In this document: piece by piece, positions 34,301-47,600 of the stretch | Layout: each line of letters begins with the position of its first letter | Position numbering within the stretch: the first letter of the stretch is position 1 | NCBI RefSeq assembly: GCF_965638725.1 | Contig: NC_134952.1 | Location: 59,560,065-59,624,064 of the forward strand | Direction: 5' to 3' | DNA: 64,000 nucleotides | Source of the DNA: Aptenodytes patagonicus | Lineage: Eukaryota > Chordata > Aves > Sphenisciformes > Spheniscidae | The notes under the pieces: model-generated | Database searches by the model: none | The model's input: only the letters and a program-made list of their open reading frames with translations | Told to the model about the DNA's origin: nothing | Translations under genes and position numbers: made by a program

Positions 34301-37300
34301 CCATCAGTTCAGCTTCTGCAAGTCTTTTTTTTTTTTTTCTCCTCTCCCCGCTCTCCCCTCTCTCCCCTTTTTCCTTGTTTTTTCAGGGGGGTGGGTAGGT
34401 CTCTAATAAATTACTTACTTCACTGGAGTTTGGATGCATTATAGAAAGTACTACATGTGATAAAAGACTCAGTTCTGAAGAAAATCAATATGGAAACATA
34501 CTACTCAAAAGCTAAGAGGCTGTCACATATTCGAAAGATAGATTTTAAATTTTATTTAGAATTAAGTGTCTGTGTTGTGTTTACGTTGGGCACAGGGTAG
34601 ATGTTACAACCGTCTATATCAGGAAACATGTCTGTTAATATGGTTTCCTAGATTGATGCCATTGTGTTTCCTAAGGCAACAGAGGCTATGTAGCTTTTAA
34701 AGTTGTCCTGTTATACTATAATCTCTAAGTGGGATTCCAAAGGATGGTCCCTTTTACCATCCATACTGGCTGAGTAGGAAAGTATCTTAAAGAAACACAT
34801 AATTTCAAACTGTGCAAATTGCTGTATCTATCTTTAAAATAGATTTCTGTGTCTGTTACATATCCACTGAAACTGGTTTTTGCAAAACAAACGTTTTGTG
34901 AATGTTTGGAATAGTGTTCTGGATTACAGTTTAATCATTGCTGTATTGGGAAATGAGAAAGATTCTGCTCATAAATGTTCTTACGCTCTCCCCACCTTCC
35001 CTCTGCCCAGGTCATCAAGACTCCAATGACCAGCCAAAAGACTTTTGAATCACTTGTGGATTTCAGTAAAGCAGTAGGAAAGAGTCCCGTCAGTTGTAAG
35101 GTGAGTACATTTTGGTTGTATGAACCAATAGTCAGAAGGACTATTCTTGAAAACTGTTAATTTTAAGGTGGTAGGTTTTAGTAGATGTAAGAGCACTTCA
35201 AGAATCTCCAGGCTGCTTTTTGTCCAGTTTCTCTTCCCTATTAAAAGCATTTTGACAAAGAAAATGCCCACATTTACCATAAATTCCTCAAAGCAGAGTG
35301 ACTTTAGACATCTTGTGAGAAGCAGCAAAACTCACAAGTATCAGGGTTTACAGGTTTTGTTTTTTCTTTTTCAGTCGTGCAGAAGCCTGGACTGGAGAGC
35401 TTAAGCAGGAGCTCATCTTTAGCCATGCTAGAGACAAGTCTGCTACCTCTTGTACTGTGAGGCAGTTAGATGGATCCTCCATGGTGTGCGCTCATTGCAA
35501 GTTTTTCTTAAGACTGTAGTAACTAGACCCATATCAATCTTCGTTGCTTTGCAACTTTGGTTTTTTTCTCTAGAGGAACACCCTACTTCCTAAGCACACT
35601 TCTTCCGAGTCCGTTAAGTTGTGGTCTGGGTAGCTTTATACAAGCTATTGCCTTGAGTTTCACAGCCCCCAGGAGACATTTGGTCATAAAAAGAAGGGCC
35701 TGCAATTCGGTAGTTACCAGTAATTCAGTGTCTGGATGCTGGACTCTAATTGTGGCTGTACTGCTAAATTGCTCTGTGGCCTTAGTTGACTTTTTTCCTG
35801 TTTCTGTCACAGTTTTGCAGTATGTAATGTGCAGAATATGTGATGAATTATTGTTTATAAATTAGCTTGGGTAGAGGGTAATGCAGTCTCCATATCTGAA
35901 CCTTTTTTTTCTTTTTTTTTAAATTCCTGTTTGTAGAAGGAAAGTTGCTTGGAATTCTCTGGATTAAATATTGAGATAAAATGGAATGAACAATAAACAT
36001 CTGAAACAGTAGTAGTAGACAAAACACTATATTTGCAAAGCTCTTTCTCTTTTCTTTGTATTTTTTATTTTGATTAAAGCTTGTGTAAAAGCAGTTTTAT
36101 ATCAGTTTGTTATCTTCTGACAGCATGTATCTTATCTTCTCATTGGTAGCATTGGTGTTTGCTATTGAAGTTATCCTAACTTTCAAAAGCGTGGTTTACC
36201 AGTGAGCAATGGAGGACGAGTACGCTATTTATCCAGGAGTGTTTCTAGTAGTGAACGCACAAAAAAAACCTGTTAGGGAAGATGTGCTCTTCTTATATCC
36301 TTCAGGAAATTGTATCAGCAGAATTTTGCTAAAGAAAAGGCGTTTGCCAGCTGACCACATTAAATTGTTTTAAGATTAATTGAGTTGGGCTTGTAGTAGT
36401 CTTATTGTTCTCAGTCACGATGAATGTTTATGTGCCATTCCTTGTTTGTGAAATTCATCTTTTGTGTTTTAATACTGAGCAGATAAATTTGATGAAAAAT
36501 ACAGTTTAGAAAGTACCAGAAGTTGATGATTCAATAAGTGTCTTCATCCACTTGTTTAATTTGTCATGTAGCGTTTGAGTGTAGTACTGGTAAAGAATGT
36601 TTATTTAGAATCCCTTTTTTTGTTTTCATAGGATACTCCAGGGTTTATTGTAAACCGTCTCTTGGTGCCATATATGATGGAAGCTGTTCGACTTTTTGAG
36701 AGAGGTACTTGTTGGGATATTGACTTCAGGGAATGTTGACATATAACACTGCTAAAAGTTATATACCTTCAGAAAAGCCTTGGGATTCCCTCAAAACTTT
36801 CAGACCTTAAAGGCTGGAAGTGAATAATGAACATCAAATACGAGCCAATATGTGTAGTTGGAAAGACCTTGTCTTCACTTTGAAATGTCAGTGTATGCAG
36901 AGTCAGAAAGTACTTGTTACTTGTGTGGGAAATTTCTGGTGATGGAAAATGTTTCTGGTTTGGAGATGACAAAGTGAGTGTAGTGCCACTGTAAAAATAT
37001 CCTCTGCCAACTGATCAGGAACTTCCCTCTCTCCATCCCAAGAGACATTAATGAAAGTGGTTGAAAATCACATAGTGGGACCATTAGCAAAGTTCTCGTG
37101 AGTTCGCTTATGTTGGGCTTGTGAAATAAAACACCAATTTTCAGGTGAGGTAAGTAGTGTAATACTCAGTGTCACACTATGGTACTGGCATACAAGTGAT
37201 TTGGGCTCAACTATTGCCCTACAAAACTTCCTGTTCCCCTTCTATGTCCTTTTTTAGACATAGGTTCTTTAGGAACTGGTCTCTTTTACGTTAATACTGA

Positions 37301-40300
37301 GGGTAGGTAGAAATAATCACGCATCTGCAAAGAACGACTAATTTTTTCAAAGCATTGATAATTGTTTTGAAAAGGAAGCAAGCCAATAATCTAGTGGATA
37401 AAGAGGAAATTATGGAGTATAATTGCTTTTATTTCAAGTGCTCTGCTTGTAGCTGCGTGCTACTGAGAATGTAATTTGAAACATTTTGGTTTTGAAATCA
37501 CTGCTTTTTTACAGATGAAAGCACTCCATTATCAGGATTCCACCAAATATGCTTTAAATATTGAAAATCTCTTTTATAGCACATGGAAGGGATGGTTTGA
37601 TCTCCAGAAAAAAATATAAGCCAACACTACTTGTTTATCCATCAACAGATGTACCTAATTACATCTCAAAGGGAGAAAAGAGCAAATTTAGTGACTTGAA
37701 AGGCAAAGGCATGGATGCGAGGAGGCGTTATTCTCTTAGAAAAAGTCACAATTTTAAATTAAGTGTATGGGTGTTCCGGTGTGTGTAAAAGAGGTGCCTG
37801 TAAGTGGCATGTATCATTATGCATATTTCAGGAGACAATAGAACTTTTAATTAAATGTAGAAGAAAACAGTCACTGAGATTGTATGTTAAAATTGACTGT
37901 TCTCTGCCTAAGCAAAACAATATTTTGATTTAATCTTTATTCTGTTTGTATTTTGTTCAACAGTATGATATTTCCAAACTTGTTAAAGTTCATTTATGAA
38001 TTTTTAACTCTAACGAAATCTATTTAAAAAGCTGGTTAATGTTTTGAAAAGCCTGATGGCTGTCTTCTAATTCATAATTTCCATTGAATCAGGTAAAATC
38101 TTTATCATATCCTTTGCATTAATTCTCGGAGTAGACACTTGAGCCAGATTGTCATCCACATTAGTATGAAATTTGGATCTCTTTCCTGGCAACTGCAAGT
38201 ACTGAAATACCATTTTATTGGGTCAGTCCTTGAGTCTTTATTTATGGGTTAAATGTGCGCTTTTGCATAGGCAAAATACCTTTAGTGTATTAACAGTGAT
38301 TTAAACAGCGGGCATATTATAAATATTAATGTATGGTGGGCTGTACTGCCCTATGCTTAATGGAAAACTAAAAAAGCAGTCAGTCGAGTTTCTATGGAAG
38401 TCTGCTTTATAGTAGGAGACTAATAAGAACTAGGGGTACAACCCCTGTTTGCCTTTTTACTATTTTTAGTTGTATTGTAACGCAACTATGTGCTGTCAGG
38501 TGGCCAAGTCCCAAGTTTGACAAGAAAGTGGGACAAATCTGTTGATAGAAGAAGTATGTACATCTGCATCAACTTCAAATGAGTTGAGGATTTACATATG
38601 TTCGAATTTGGGGAACTGAAATTATGTTAGAATTAAGTAAGGCTAATTTTCTCAGTTTCTCAGAAATAAAACGTGGTTTTAAAAAAAAATATTGTCAGCT
38701 TTAAAGGGTAAAAGGAGATATATAAAAATGATTCCTTCATACAGAACTTTCACTGAAGTTGTTGCCTTTACAAGAGATTTTGAAAATTTATTTGTAAGAT
38801 TCTCTGATCTTAGGTGTATAAATTGCATAGGCTATGTCTGTCAAGCTTTCGGACACCCTGAAAACCTGTACGCATCGAGCATGGAAGTTATTTAACAAGT
38901 ACCTCTGGGGTTTGTTAAACTTCGTCCTTTTTATAGGATCTGCAAAGAAGTGCACTGCCTTTATCAAAATATGTATTAGTAGTGTTAAGCAGTAGAGGTG
39001 CATCTGCTTTCATGACAGTATAAAATATGCATTCCCAGCAAAAGAATGAGGTGAATATTAACTGTGACAATGTGGCAATGCAGGATTTGTATTTTTATAG
39101 GCAGAGACTGAAGTAGAAGTAACAGATTTCTGATAATTTTGACTATTTTTTAAATAATTTTGGAATTCACAAATTTAAGTGCAGATACATCGTCTCTTCG
39201 GGTCACTCCTATCATCTCTGGTGCTGATGGATATCCTCCGGTGAAAGTTGCTGTAACTAAGCATGTTACTCAGCTGCTACTGCTTCCCCCCTGCCATGCC
39301 TGCCTTGTCTATCAGCTGAATATCACTTGCCTTCTGGCTGTTGTAGAGTAAGGGTAGCTCTGTCCTGTGCATCATTCAAAAGCTGCTGCTGATCTCATGA
39401 AGCTGAAACTGAGGTCTTCCCTTAGCTACACTCTTCAGCTGCCTCTAAAAAGTTCTTGATTCTTCACAGCGACCAATTCTTCCTCTAGTCTAGTCTTTCT
39501 GATAGGTTGAGCACAGTAGCTGTGGCTCCATCAATAGCACAGTGATCTATACTGAAATGCAAGAGGAAGCTAGAAAAATGGAAAGCAGGCCTGCAGGGCG
39601 CTTTTTTTTTTTTTGTGTGAGGGATTCAGCTTTATACTCCAGCATGTGTATGCTGACTCCAGTTTTTGTGGTTCTGAAATGTGCAGCGATTTCTGTGAAG
39701 AGCTGCACAAGGGTGAAATAACACCCTGTTAATTATTTATAAGTGGTGCCAAGTAGATGCGGAATCTTCTGTTCATCAAACTGTCAATCTTTTCTCTAGG
39801 AGATGCATCAAAGGAAGATATTGATGTTGCTATGAAGCTTGGGGCTGGCTATCCCATGGGTCCATTTGAACTGCTGGACTATGTTGGGTTGGATACCAGT
39901 AAATACATTATAGATGGTACTGCATGCTTATTTTCTTCTATTTTTCCCCTTTTTAGCCAAATTGTAGATGAATGTTCTAATGAAAATCTGACTCTTAATT
40001 AGTTTAAACTGAATGTTTATGGCATAGCCTTTTAACTGTTGAGGAGAAAGGAATGAGAATTCAGCTCAGAATGCTGTATGAGTACCCTATGAACAGTGGT
40101 GGGTTTGCTGACTTCATCAAGTTCCAGTGGAAAATAATAATAATATTAGTGGAATTTTATACAACTAAAAAGAGCCAGTGGGAAGAGACACATGTACTGA
40201 AGGTAAGAAACTCTGATGAAAAGCAACAAATGTTGAGACTCCCGATCCTATTTCTGCCAGTCATGTTTTCATTCTCAATTAATAGGAAACCCAGTAAATA

Positions 40301-41048
40301 CCTTAAAAGATGCAAGTATACCATCTCCCTTTCACTTCAGTTGACAAGTGGATGAATGTCAGTACAATAACAAAAAAAGGCATAACTGGTGACGGCCTGT
40401 TGATGGCTGTTGTATTATTTTGAATGAGCAGCTTAAATAGTCTCGAAGGCAGAATGTCACTTTCAAAACGGCATCTTCAGTGAAACCATTTTTGCTTTTA
40501 GCCAGGACTGTGGAGTAGTGTTATATTGTTCTAACTGACCATGTCTTTCGCAGGTGTAAGTTCAACTTGGAATTTCTTTCCACTTGAATTTCTTTTCAGC
40601 ATAGCCTTTGTTTTATTTCCTTGTACTTAACTATATTTTAAAAGTTCTCAATTTTTTTTAAAGTATTAAAAATCCTCAGTCATGGAGATTATAAGGTGTT
40701 CAGAGTAGACTATGCCTAAAGACTAGTTGCTAGATTTGCTCATAATCATCAATACTGATCTGTGCTTTATGAAGCTGTGTATTGAAGGGTCTCAGAGAGT
40801 CTAGAATAAGTTCCAAACCTCCTCCAGTTTTCTGACCTCTTAATATTTTTCTAAGGAGATGCAGATCTCTATTATCTTTGCATATAAACAGAACTGTTAC
40901 TAATTCATCCGCTTCTTTTCTTCCACCAGGATGGCATTCATTAGAGCCCAACAATCCTCTTTTTGCACCCAGCCCACTCCTGGATAAACTGGTAGAAGAG
41001 AAGAAGCTGGGTAAGAAGACTGGAGAAGGATTTTACAAATACAAATGA
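21813..41048 (+). CDS. HADH: Hydroxyacyl-CoA dehydrogenase, mitochondrial (complete, 8 exons)
   Basis: Exons 21813-21941, 25679-25807, 27318-27475, 31941-32067, 35011-35100, 36632-36704, 39800-39916 and 40930-41048 join without frame breaks into 942 nt, a 313-residue protein (mammalian HADH is 314). It catalyses NAD-dependent oxidation of L-3-hydroxyacyl-CoA to 3-ketoacyl-CoA, the third step of short/medium-chain beta-oxidation in the mitochondrial matrix. Seen: an N-terminal presequence with Arg, Ala and Ser and no acids (residues 1-22), the Rossmann motif GGGLMGAG from about 34, the NAD-ribose Asp in LVDQ, SNTSS at 145-149, catalytic His169 (GLHFFNPVP) and Glu181 (KLVE), Asn219 (FIVNR), and the C-terminal dimerisation domain ending FYKYK. 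The ATG has a strong context (gccATGg). All introns are GT-AG, but the intron 2 donor is very weak. Confidence 0.97.
21942..25678 (+). other. HADH intron 1
   Basis: 3,737 bp. The first few hundred bases continue the CpG island and read open in several frames on both strands because of composition. The remainder is AT-rich, with an A run at about 24527-24542. No further genes or clear interspersed repeats were recognised. Confidence 0.85.
25679..25807 (+). CDS. HADH: HADH exon 2
   Basis: 129 nt (43 codons, as in mammals), acceptor actttcag. It encodes [14 protein letters not shown] and the following helix to KKKFADKPE. The only GT that fits family length and phase is GAG|gttgac at 25808, a donor far from consensus. 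Confidence 0.92.
25808..27317 (+). other. HADH intron 2
   Basis: 1,510 bp of AT-rich sequence with T runs near 25.96 and 26.21 kb. No gene was recognised. It begins with the atypical donor gttgac. Confidence 0.8.
27318..27475 (+). CDS. HADH: HADH exon 3
   Basis: 158 nt, acceptor gtttcag, donor gtacgt. It encodes [13 protein letters not shown] to [12 protein letters not shown] and ends two bases into a Glu codon. An apparent open frame runs on past the donor, but exon 4 supplies the conserved continuation only if the cut is at 27475. Confidence 0.95.
27476..31940 (+). other. HADH intron 3
   Basis: 4,465 bp, gtacgt to ttttttccag. No gene or repeat family was recognised; there are only short A/T runs. 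Confidence 0.85.
31941..32067 (+). CDS. HADH: HADH exon 4 (catalytic residues)
   Basis: 127 nt, acceptor ttttttccag, consensus donor gtaagt. It encodes [16 protein letters not shown], then [16 protein letters not shown]. The catalytic His-Glu pair lies here, with the Glu codon being the last of the exon. Confidence 0.96.
32068..35010 (+). other. HADH intron 4
   Basis: 2,943 bp, gtaagt to ctctgcccag. It contains T runs near 33.16 and 34.33 kb, the latter merging into a CT-rich stretch. Nothing else was recognised. Confidence 0.85.
35011..35100 (+). CDS. HADH: HADH exon 5
   Basis: 90 nt (30 codons, phase 0), acceptor ctctgcccag, donor gtgagt. It encodes [20 protein letters not shown] to PVSCK, the end of the N-terminal domain. 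The residue before PVSCK is Ser, where the mammalian protein has His. Confidence 0.96.
35101..36631 (+). other. HADH intron 5
   Basis: 1,531 bp, gtgagt to tttcatag. AT-rich, nothing recognised. Confidence 0.85.
36632..36704 (+). CDS. HADH: HADH exon 6
   Basis: 73 nt, acceptor tgttttcatag, donor gtactt. It encodes [20 protein letters not shown] and ends one base into a Gly codon. It contains the active-site Asn of FIVNR. Confidence 0.95.
36705..39799 (+). other. HADH intron 6
   Basis: 3,095 bp, gtactt to tttctctag. AT-rich, with a T run near 39.60 kb. Nothing else was recognised. Confidence 0.85.
39800..39916 (+). CDS. HADH: HADH exon 7
   Basis: 117 nt, acceptor tttctctag, donor gtactg. It encodes [20 protein letters not shown] and [18 protein letters not shown] in the C-terminal dimerisation domain. 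Confidence 0.96.
39917..40929 (+). other. HADH intron 7
   Basis: 1,013 bp, gtactg to ccaccag. Nothing recognised. Confidence 0.85.
40930..41048 (+). CDS. HADH: HADH exon 8 (terminal coding exon)
   Basis: 119 nt, acceptor ttccaccag. It completes the Gly codon and encodes [15 protein letters not shown] to [11 protein letters not shown], with TGA at 41046-41048. Confidence 0.97.
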
Positions 41049-41400
41049 ACTCCAGACCTCGAGAGGCGTTAAACTATCTGTGTATGTTATTCAGCATTGC
41101 CATATTACAGGTGAATCCTTCCCAAGGATGGCACAAGCTGCATTTAGAACATAACCCACCTCTGAACTGAGTGATTGCACTAGTTAACTATTTCTCTGCT
41201 GAAAGCTTGATTTGGTAGATTATTTTTTTCTTGTAATTCTGAAAAGCTTTGTAAGTACAGTGCCTTCATGCAGGTGTTGATTTTTCAGGTGCAGGACAGA
41301 ATGACAAGTGACTTTATGTATTTGAAACATTATTATATTAATGGGAAAAATCCTAAAAATAACCGCAGTTTCTTAAAAATAAAATTTTCAACAATTCTGT
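41049..41400 (+). other. HADH: HADH 3' UTR
   Basis: AT-rich sequence follows the stop to an AATAAA at 41378-41383, with a GT-rich stretch about 30-60 bp downstream. A second AATAAA at 41595-41600 could extend it. The end is inferred. Confidence 0.6.
41378..41383 (+). terminator. HADH polyadenylation signal (candidate)
   Basis: Canonical AATAAA about 330 bp after the HADH stop, followed by GT-rich sequence (gatgtacttggttgtag). An alternative AATAAA lies at 41595-41600. Confidence 0.6.
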
Positions 41401-41600
41401 ATTGAATGTCATGGCATGCACTTGATGTACTTGGTTGTAGTCCACTGGGTGGCAGTCTCTTTTCACTCTGGCAAATGTAGCGACGGAAAGGCAGTAAGCT
41501 GTTTTGTTAGGATTTTTCTTAAATGCAGCGCTAATCTGTAGGTGTAAATTACAGTGCCTTGAACAATAATTTTTATAATGTCATACTGTTTAAAAATAAA

Positions 41601-44600
41601 AATCCTGCAATGGCAGGCTGTCACCTGGACAGAAGGTTCCCAATACATCATTTAAAAGCAGAACTCATGACTTTTGTTGGGCTTTCCTGGCATTTTCAAT
41701 TACCGGTTGAGGGCCGCCTTTTGCTAGGTGCTGTGGAAACATAATGAAGAGGTGGTTTCTATTCTGAAGGGCCTAATACATAGATTTGTTTTTTATAAAC
41801 TAAGCTAGGAAGCTGGCGAAAGCTTCCGTATGCTTTCTGGAGTCCTGTAAATTGGCTTTATTTACTGACTATTCATTTTAAGTGTCATTTTTACACACTA
41901 CACTACTACTGTAGTTGAGTACTTTGGGGGATTGAAACTGGAGTCTGTGCTGTGTAAACAAATAGGTGTGTCTGGCTGTGTGAGGCACCTTCTGTTTTGC
42001 AACTTTATTTCCTTGGAGCTTAGCAGAGCCTGGATGCGTTCATGGCAGGAGTGCTGCAAATCCTGCCTTTTCTCCAGATACTGCAGAGCAAGTGGGCACG
42101 AGGGTTGGAGTTCCAGTTCAACTGAGTAGTAGCCTTCTTTTACTTAGTGTATTTTGGATCTGAAAACTGAGTGCTTATATATATTTTTTTTTTTAATTAA
42201 AGAAATGATGAATAATTATTTAACTCTTAAGTTGCCTCTTTCTCCCTCCCCCAACATCTAATTCAGATTGCATATAAAGAAACTGAGGCTGACATGTTAA
42301 TTTCCTTGCACACGACCACACAAGAAATCTCTGAGTAGAGAATAAAAATTGATGGTTTATTGGATCCTGGTTCCTCATTACAGATATTCTGATTTTGAGA
42401 CGCTTGTCTTGAAAGAAGAGGGTTAAAGGAAAGAAATGGTACTGTAGACAGTCTCTTTCCTTTACTAATATATTGTTAAATTGAATTGGTTTTCCTAAAA
42501 TACGGTACACTTCTTGCACCCGAAGTCTGTTTCACTTGAAGGTTCTTAGAGCCTGTAATTCAGTTTAGTGACTTCCAAGTGCTGCAGGATGAAGTTAGCT
42601 TCAGAACTACTGTTTTCAGTAGTAATTAAAAATGGAAACATGTATTACTCTTGTGTCTTAAACAATGCTATTTGTTTTTACAAAAGCATTTGGGTAGAAT
42701 TAACTTGATGCTGCTCCCTTCACTCGGAAGATCATCTTTATTTTTAATTTGGAAATGCTTAGGTTTATAGCAAGGTATAGGCTATTTAATAATAAATGTG
42801 CAAAATATTTTTCACTGTCAAATATGATATTTTAGAAAAACAAACTTTCTCTAAAACAGTGTTTTCCTTTCAGGAGCTCTAACAGGTACAGTACGTAAAT
42901 ATGCAAAATATACAAGAAACCTGAAAGAGGCATTTGTAAGTTTGGCTTGCTATTTCAGAAGAGACTTCTTTTTCTCTGTAGCAAATAGACCATGTGGAGG
43001 TACTTTACTGGTGGGTGGGGATGGTTTATTTTATCAGCACATGGAGTACTGTGCCAGGACGAGTAGAGATGAGGTAAAGGGCCAAAACTTCAAATATTGT
43101 CCCTTAAATCTAGATCAGAATGCATAGTGGTAACTGAGTGACTGAGGCCACTGAATCAAGGTGAGCCTTTTCTTTTGCTCCTCGGTGAGGAGGTGTTGAG
43201 GATGTAGAAGTCCCTTCTTGGGTTCAAGATCATGATGAAATTGGTCAGAAGTAGGTTATTAAATAGTCGCTCCTGATTTGTACAAGAATTTCTGCAGCTT
43301 TGACAGTTTAAAGATGTCTAGGAGGCTCAAAGAATGAGTAATGAAATAAAGGAATTGTCTGTCTCCACCTTTCCCTCAATAAAGATTATTTCCCAGCCCT
43401 TGCTATGCCTGGACTTGATGCAGAGGTACATGAACCACCTTCCACTGCATGTAATGTTGATGAGTGAAGGGGAATCTCCTGCTAGTCAGTACCTCAGACT
43501 AGGACGTGGTACATTAGACCTGCTCTCACCAGTCAGCTCTTCCTGAATTTTTATTAATAGGGGAAAAGAGATTGTGGAAAAAATAGAGGGATAGAAGAGA
43601 AAGGAGGAAGGGTGTTTGGTCTCCCTCACTGCCTACTTTTAAAACCTTTAGTCTTCGTTACCCTTTTTGTCAGCAGGCTTCGCAGATTTAGAGCATTTGC
43701 CCCACTTCGGTCAAAGCTTTGAGATGTACGCTTGGCACAGCTTGGGGGCAGCTTGACAGCCAACAGCTGAGGAGTCGCACGTGAGCCCAGCTACTGCCGC
43801 TGGGAAGATGGCTCCAGATTCAGCATCTGGGTCATTTCAGCTGCCAAACGTGCTCCATCTATGGTCATCCTAGCTGCTGACACGGCTGGGGAGAAGACGG
43901 GAGCACAGCAAACTTTACAGAGGGAGTTGAAAGCAGGGTCCTAATTGGACTGGAGAGGAGGATGCTCTGCGTGAGTGGCTTATGGAGTATAAAGTGCAAG
44001 AGGCAGCAATAAAGTTTGATCTGAAGAGGAACTAAGCGTGTAGAAGTTAAAATTTGGCTTTGCCCTAACAAATGAGATATTCTCCATTAATGGCACTGAG
44101 CACAATAATACTTGTATGTAGGTCAATAGTAACAGCTGCCTGTTGAGTGTAGATGTCCTGAAGTTCTAAATTTGCATCTGTGTCTGCAAAAGTTATTGAG
44201 CTTTTCCAGTATATTACTGTAGGAGATTAATTTTCTTAGAAGATACAGATACCAACTTGCAGTATGGATTTGAGTGGAATGGAAAGTGGAGTTTGTTGCT
44301 TCCTCCTTCCTTCATTGTGGGGACTTGCAGAACATCACCTTGGTAGGAATTTAGTTGGGAAAACAGCATTGCCAAAGAATTTAATGTATGTTAATTGTTT
44401 GTTGATGAAGTTTAGCCCCTGGAAATGAGTAGCTGCCTTGAAGTGAATAGCCCAGCTCTGTCCAGATGGGAGTTCTGTGAATCTATGCCTTACTTTACAC
44501 AGTAGGAAAAAGGGTTGACTGAGCAACTGCATAAAACAACTTGAAAAAGTATCTTTTTTCTTTCTTGTCAAAGTTGTACTTTTCCCCCAAACCATCTGAC

Positions 44601-47600
44601 CCAAGGGTTTTGAAGTGACAATGCAAATGTCCTTCAAAAACCAGTTGTTACAAATGGCAGGCTATTGACAAGACCGGCGTTAACTCCAGCATCTAGCATA
44701 GGCTCTTCAGAGCCATGAGATCCAGTACTACCAGCCCAGTGCTCCAACAGTGAATCAGGCCTCTGAAAAGCTTGGCGGTGGCTTCCAAATGAGATTGAGT
44801 TTTGTTTTGGTTTTGTTTTCTTAATGCCATATTTGGTGGTTGTTCTTCTCCTGACGTTTGTTCTGTGGATAAGGCTCTTACCACACTTTCAGATAGCTGT
44901 GAAACTTTTGTTGATGTTTGTCAGTCGATCTCTTCTGTAGATCCACTTACTAGAAATTAGTGAATGTTTATCAGGCTGGAGAAGAAGAAAAACAAGAAAC
45001 TTGCTGTAAGTGTAGCGAGATGTGATTGTCTGGTTAAATCTGTACTTCTTATTAGAAAGAGAAGGGCATCTGAAAAAGAGGTATTTCCAGTTTGCCTGCC
45101 CAAACGGTTGTCTTGGTGTGAAAAGGTCTTGCGTGTTCCTGACTTTGTGCCAGGCTTTGGTCAGTAAAGTCTGCAAATGAGTTAGGTGTAAGCTAACTCA
45201 ATGTAACATATTCCTGTGGTCAGAAAGGTAGGTGCTAGAGGATGTAGGTACTAGCAAACGATCTCTGTTGTGTTACTTTGTACTTTAATTGCAGTATAGT
45301 ATTGAGGTCTGAGATCCCTGAGGACAGTGTCGTTTGGGTGTGTGCAGTGTAGTAGCATAAAAGTGATGGGATTGCATTGTTCCTTAGGAGAAAAAAAAGA
45401 GTATGATCAGCCATGAGAAAGTATGTGCTGTTTCTGCTGCTGCTTTGGGAAAGCACTTCTGACTTTTTTTTATTTCATGAAAAATTCTCCTCCTTGCAGA
45501 GAGATTTGAGAACTTGTGTGAAACTACGGATGCTTGCTGTTCTCTAGTGAATTCTTTGTGTAAGCATCCACTGTGTAGCATCATGAGATACGAAATGTTT
45601 TCCATGTCTCAGAGTATTGCTCTTCAAGCCTGTGTCCATTTTGATAGATATATAGCTGATGGTTATTGCAAATGTTCATACTAATAATTTTTCTTAAGCT
45701 ATCAACATGTAATTGCCAAAGTTTAATGCATGCTTGTTGTTCTTACATCTAGAGAAAGCCACTTTACAGTACCAAGTGGCTTTAAAGATGTGGGCAAACC
45801 AGAAGCAGTTTTTGTCGTTTGTAGTGACCAACTTTCCCTAAAAATTTACTGCTGACAGTTTTGGAGTTAATTTTTTCAAGAGAGGCAGTAGTCGTCTTGC
45901 ACCTGTAGCTATGATGCTACGTTCTTACTTTTCTAACTAGTACGACAGCAGTGACCCACATCTCAATGTCTTTATTCACTACAGTTTGCAACCACGTGAG
46001 CAATTATAAAACTGACCTGAATGATGCCTATTTCCCTGTGCTCTTTGGAAGAGCTGAGACCAGGAGCAAAAGCAGATGCTATGATTCTTTTAAGAGCTAG
46101 ATCTTTTCATGTTACATGTTCTTTCAGTAGCTTTTCCTGTTGTTCAGAGCCAGAGGGAAGTGCTTCTGCTGAATTCTGTTAGAGAAGGGTTAAGTAGAGC
46201 CACAATCTGGTAACTGTAAAGATGATTTGTAGAATGATCTGTCTTGAATTTTATGATCTTCTCAAAAGTTCATGTTAAAACTGAAATCCCTTTTTATGTA
46301 CCATTTGCTATGCAGTATACTTTTCCATTTATAAATGCAGCGCTATGCAGAGTCTTAAATTAAATGTATATGATCACAGAACAGTATGTAATGAGGTCTG
46401 GGGTTGTTACTGATAATATATTATTCAGATTTAGGTTTGTATGCCTGTGGAGCAGCTTTGCACTTGTTCAATTCACTCTTTTATTCCTGTAGAGGTTTTC
46501 TGTTTGCTTTTCTTAAAATTGCAAATAACTGGCAGCAGTGCATTCTTTGCAGAGAAACTAGGACCATAAAGCTCTAATGCTGGCTGGATGTTTTGGTTGC
46601 TTCTGGGGTAGGAATAATACAAAACACCAAGCCTAGTTATTAAATGAGCTGTTTCTTTTGTTATGTGGTGGCATGAGACATCACAGTGAGGCATAAGGCC
46701 AAGTTTTGTTTCCAGCCTTGGGTCAGATGCTGTAAGTTGGCCAGGGCACAGGAGGATATTTTAGCACAAGGCTTTTGCTTGGCGGGCACTGAGGAACTTG
46801 TCGCTTACTTTGGCTGTTTCGTGCTGCCAGATAACAGCATTTTTTCCTAGCCTGTTGTTCACTGCTGCTTTTTTTGGTCCATCTCTGTCCTGCCTGGTAA
46901 CAGCGTCTTCTATTCTGGTCCCATTTTTCTGCCAGCAGCCACTTCTAGGGTGGTTTTCTGTAAATGGACAAACCCTTACCGTATTCACTAGTTAAAGAAT
47001 GCAAAATTTTTGTCATTAGTAACCTAAACCACCCATTTGGAGCCTTGGCTTCAGCAACAAAAATCTTGTGGATTAACCACTTTCACCAGTAAGAGGCTTT
47101 CTGATGAGCTGTGGGAAGAAGTGTATGCTTGGTGGTAAGTCTACAGTGAACAGCTGGAATTTGCATGTGGTGAATTAGCACCAAATAAAATCACCCTTTT
47201 TTTTGCTTAATTATCCTTGCGTACTTAAATGGATCTATTAAATGTTTGTGCAAAAGAAATTGGTAAAACCACACATTTACAATAAGTGGGTTTTGATTGT
47301 GCACAGACAGATTTGTCTGCTCTGCTGGTGGCAGGGCCTGTGTAGGTAACATAATGGGCTATGATCTGATGAAGGGACCGCTCTGTTCCCTGACTCCTCC
47401 TCGGCATGCAGTGATGCCCTGAGCCGGACTGAAGTGCTCCAGCCATTGGAAGCCTTTGCTTCAACTCTGAATCTTCAACTACTTTACATTAACTTTGTTT
47501 GAGGCCTGCTGTTTTGAATCCTACAAAGCTGCAAGCATAAGCAGGTGTAAGATACACTGCATTTATATTTCACAGGCTTTTTAGTTGTTGGTTTTCTCTA

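Noticed and set aside
42861-42940. Exon-like block after tttcctttcag near 42.88 kb
   Set aside because: Short, no recognised protein similarity, and no partner exons nearby.
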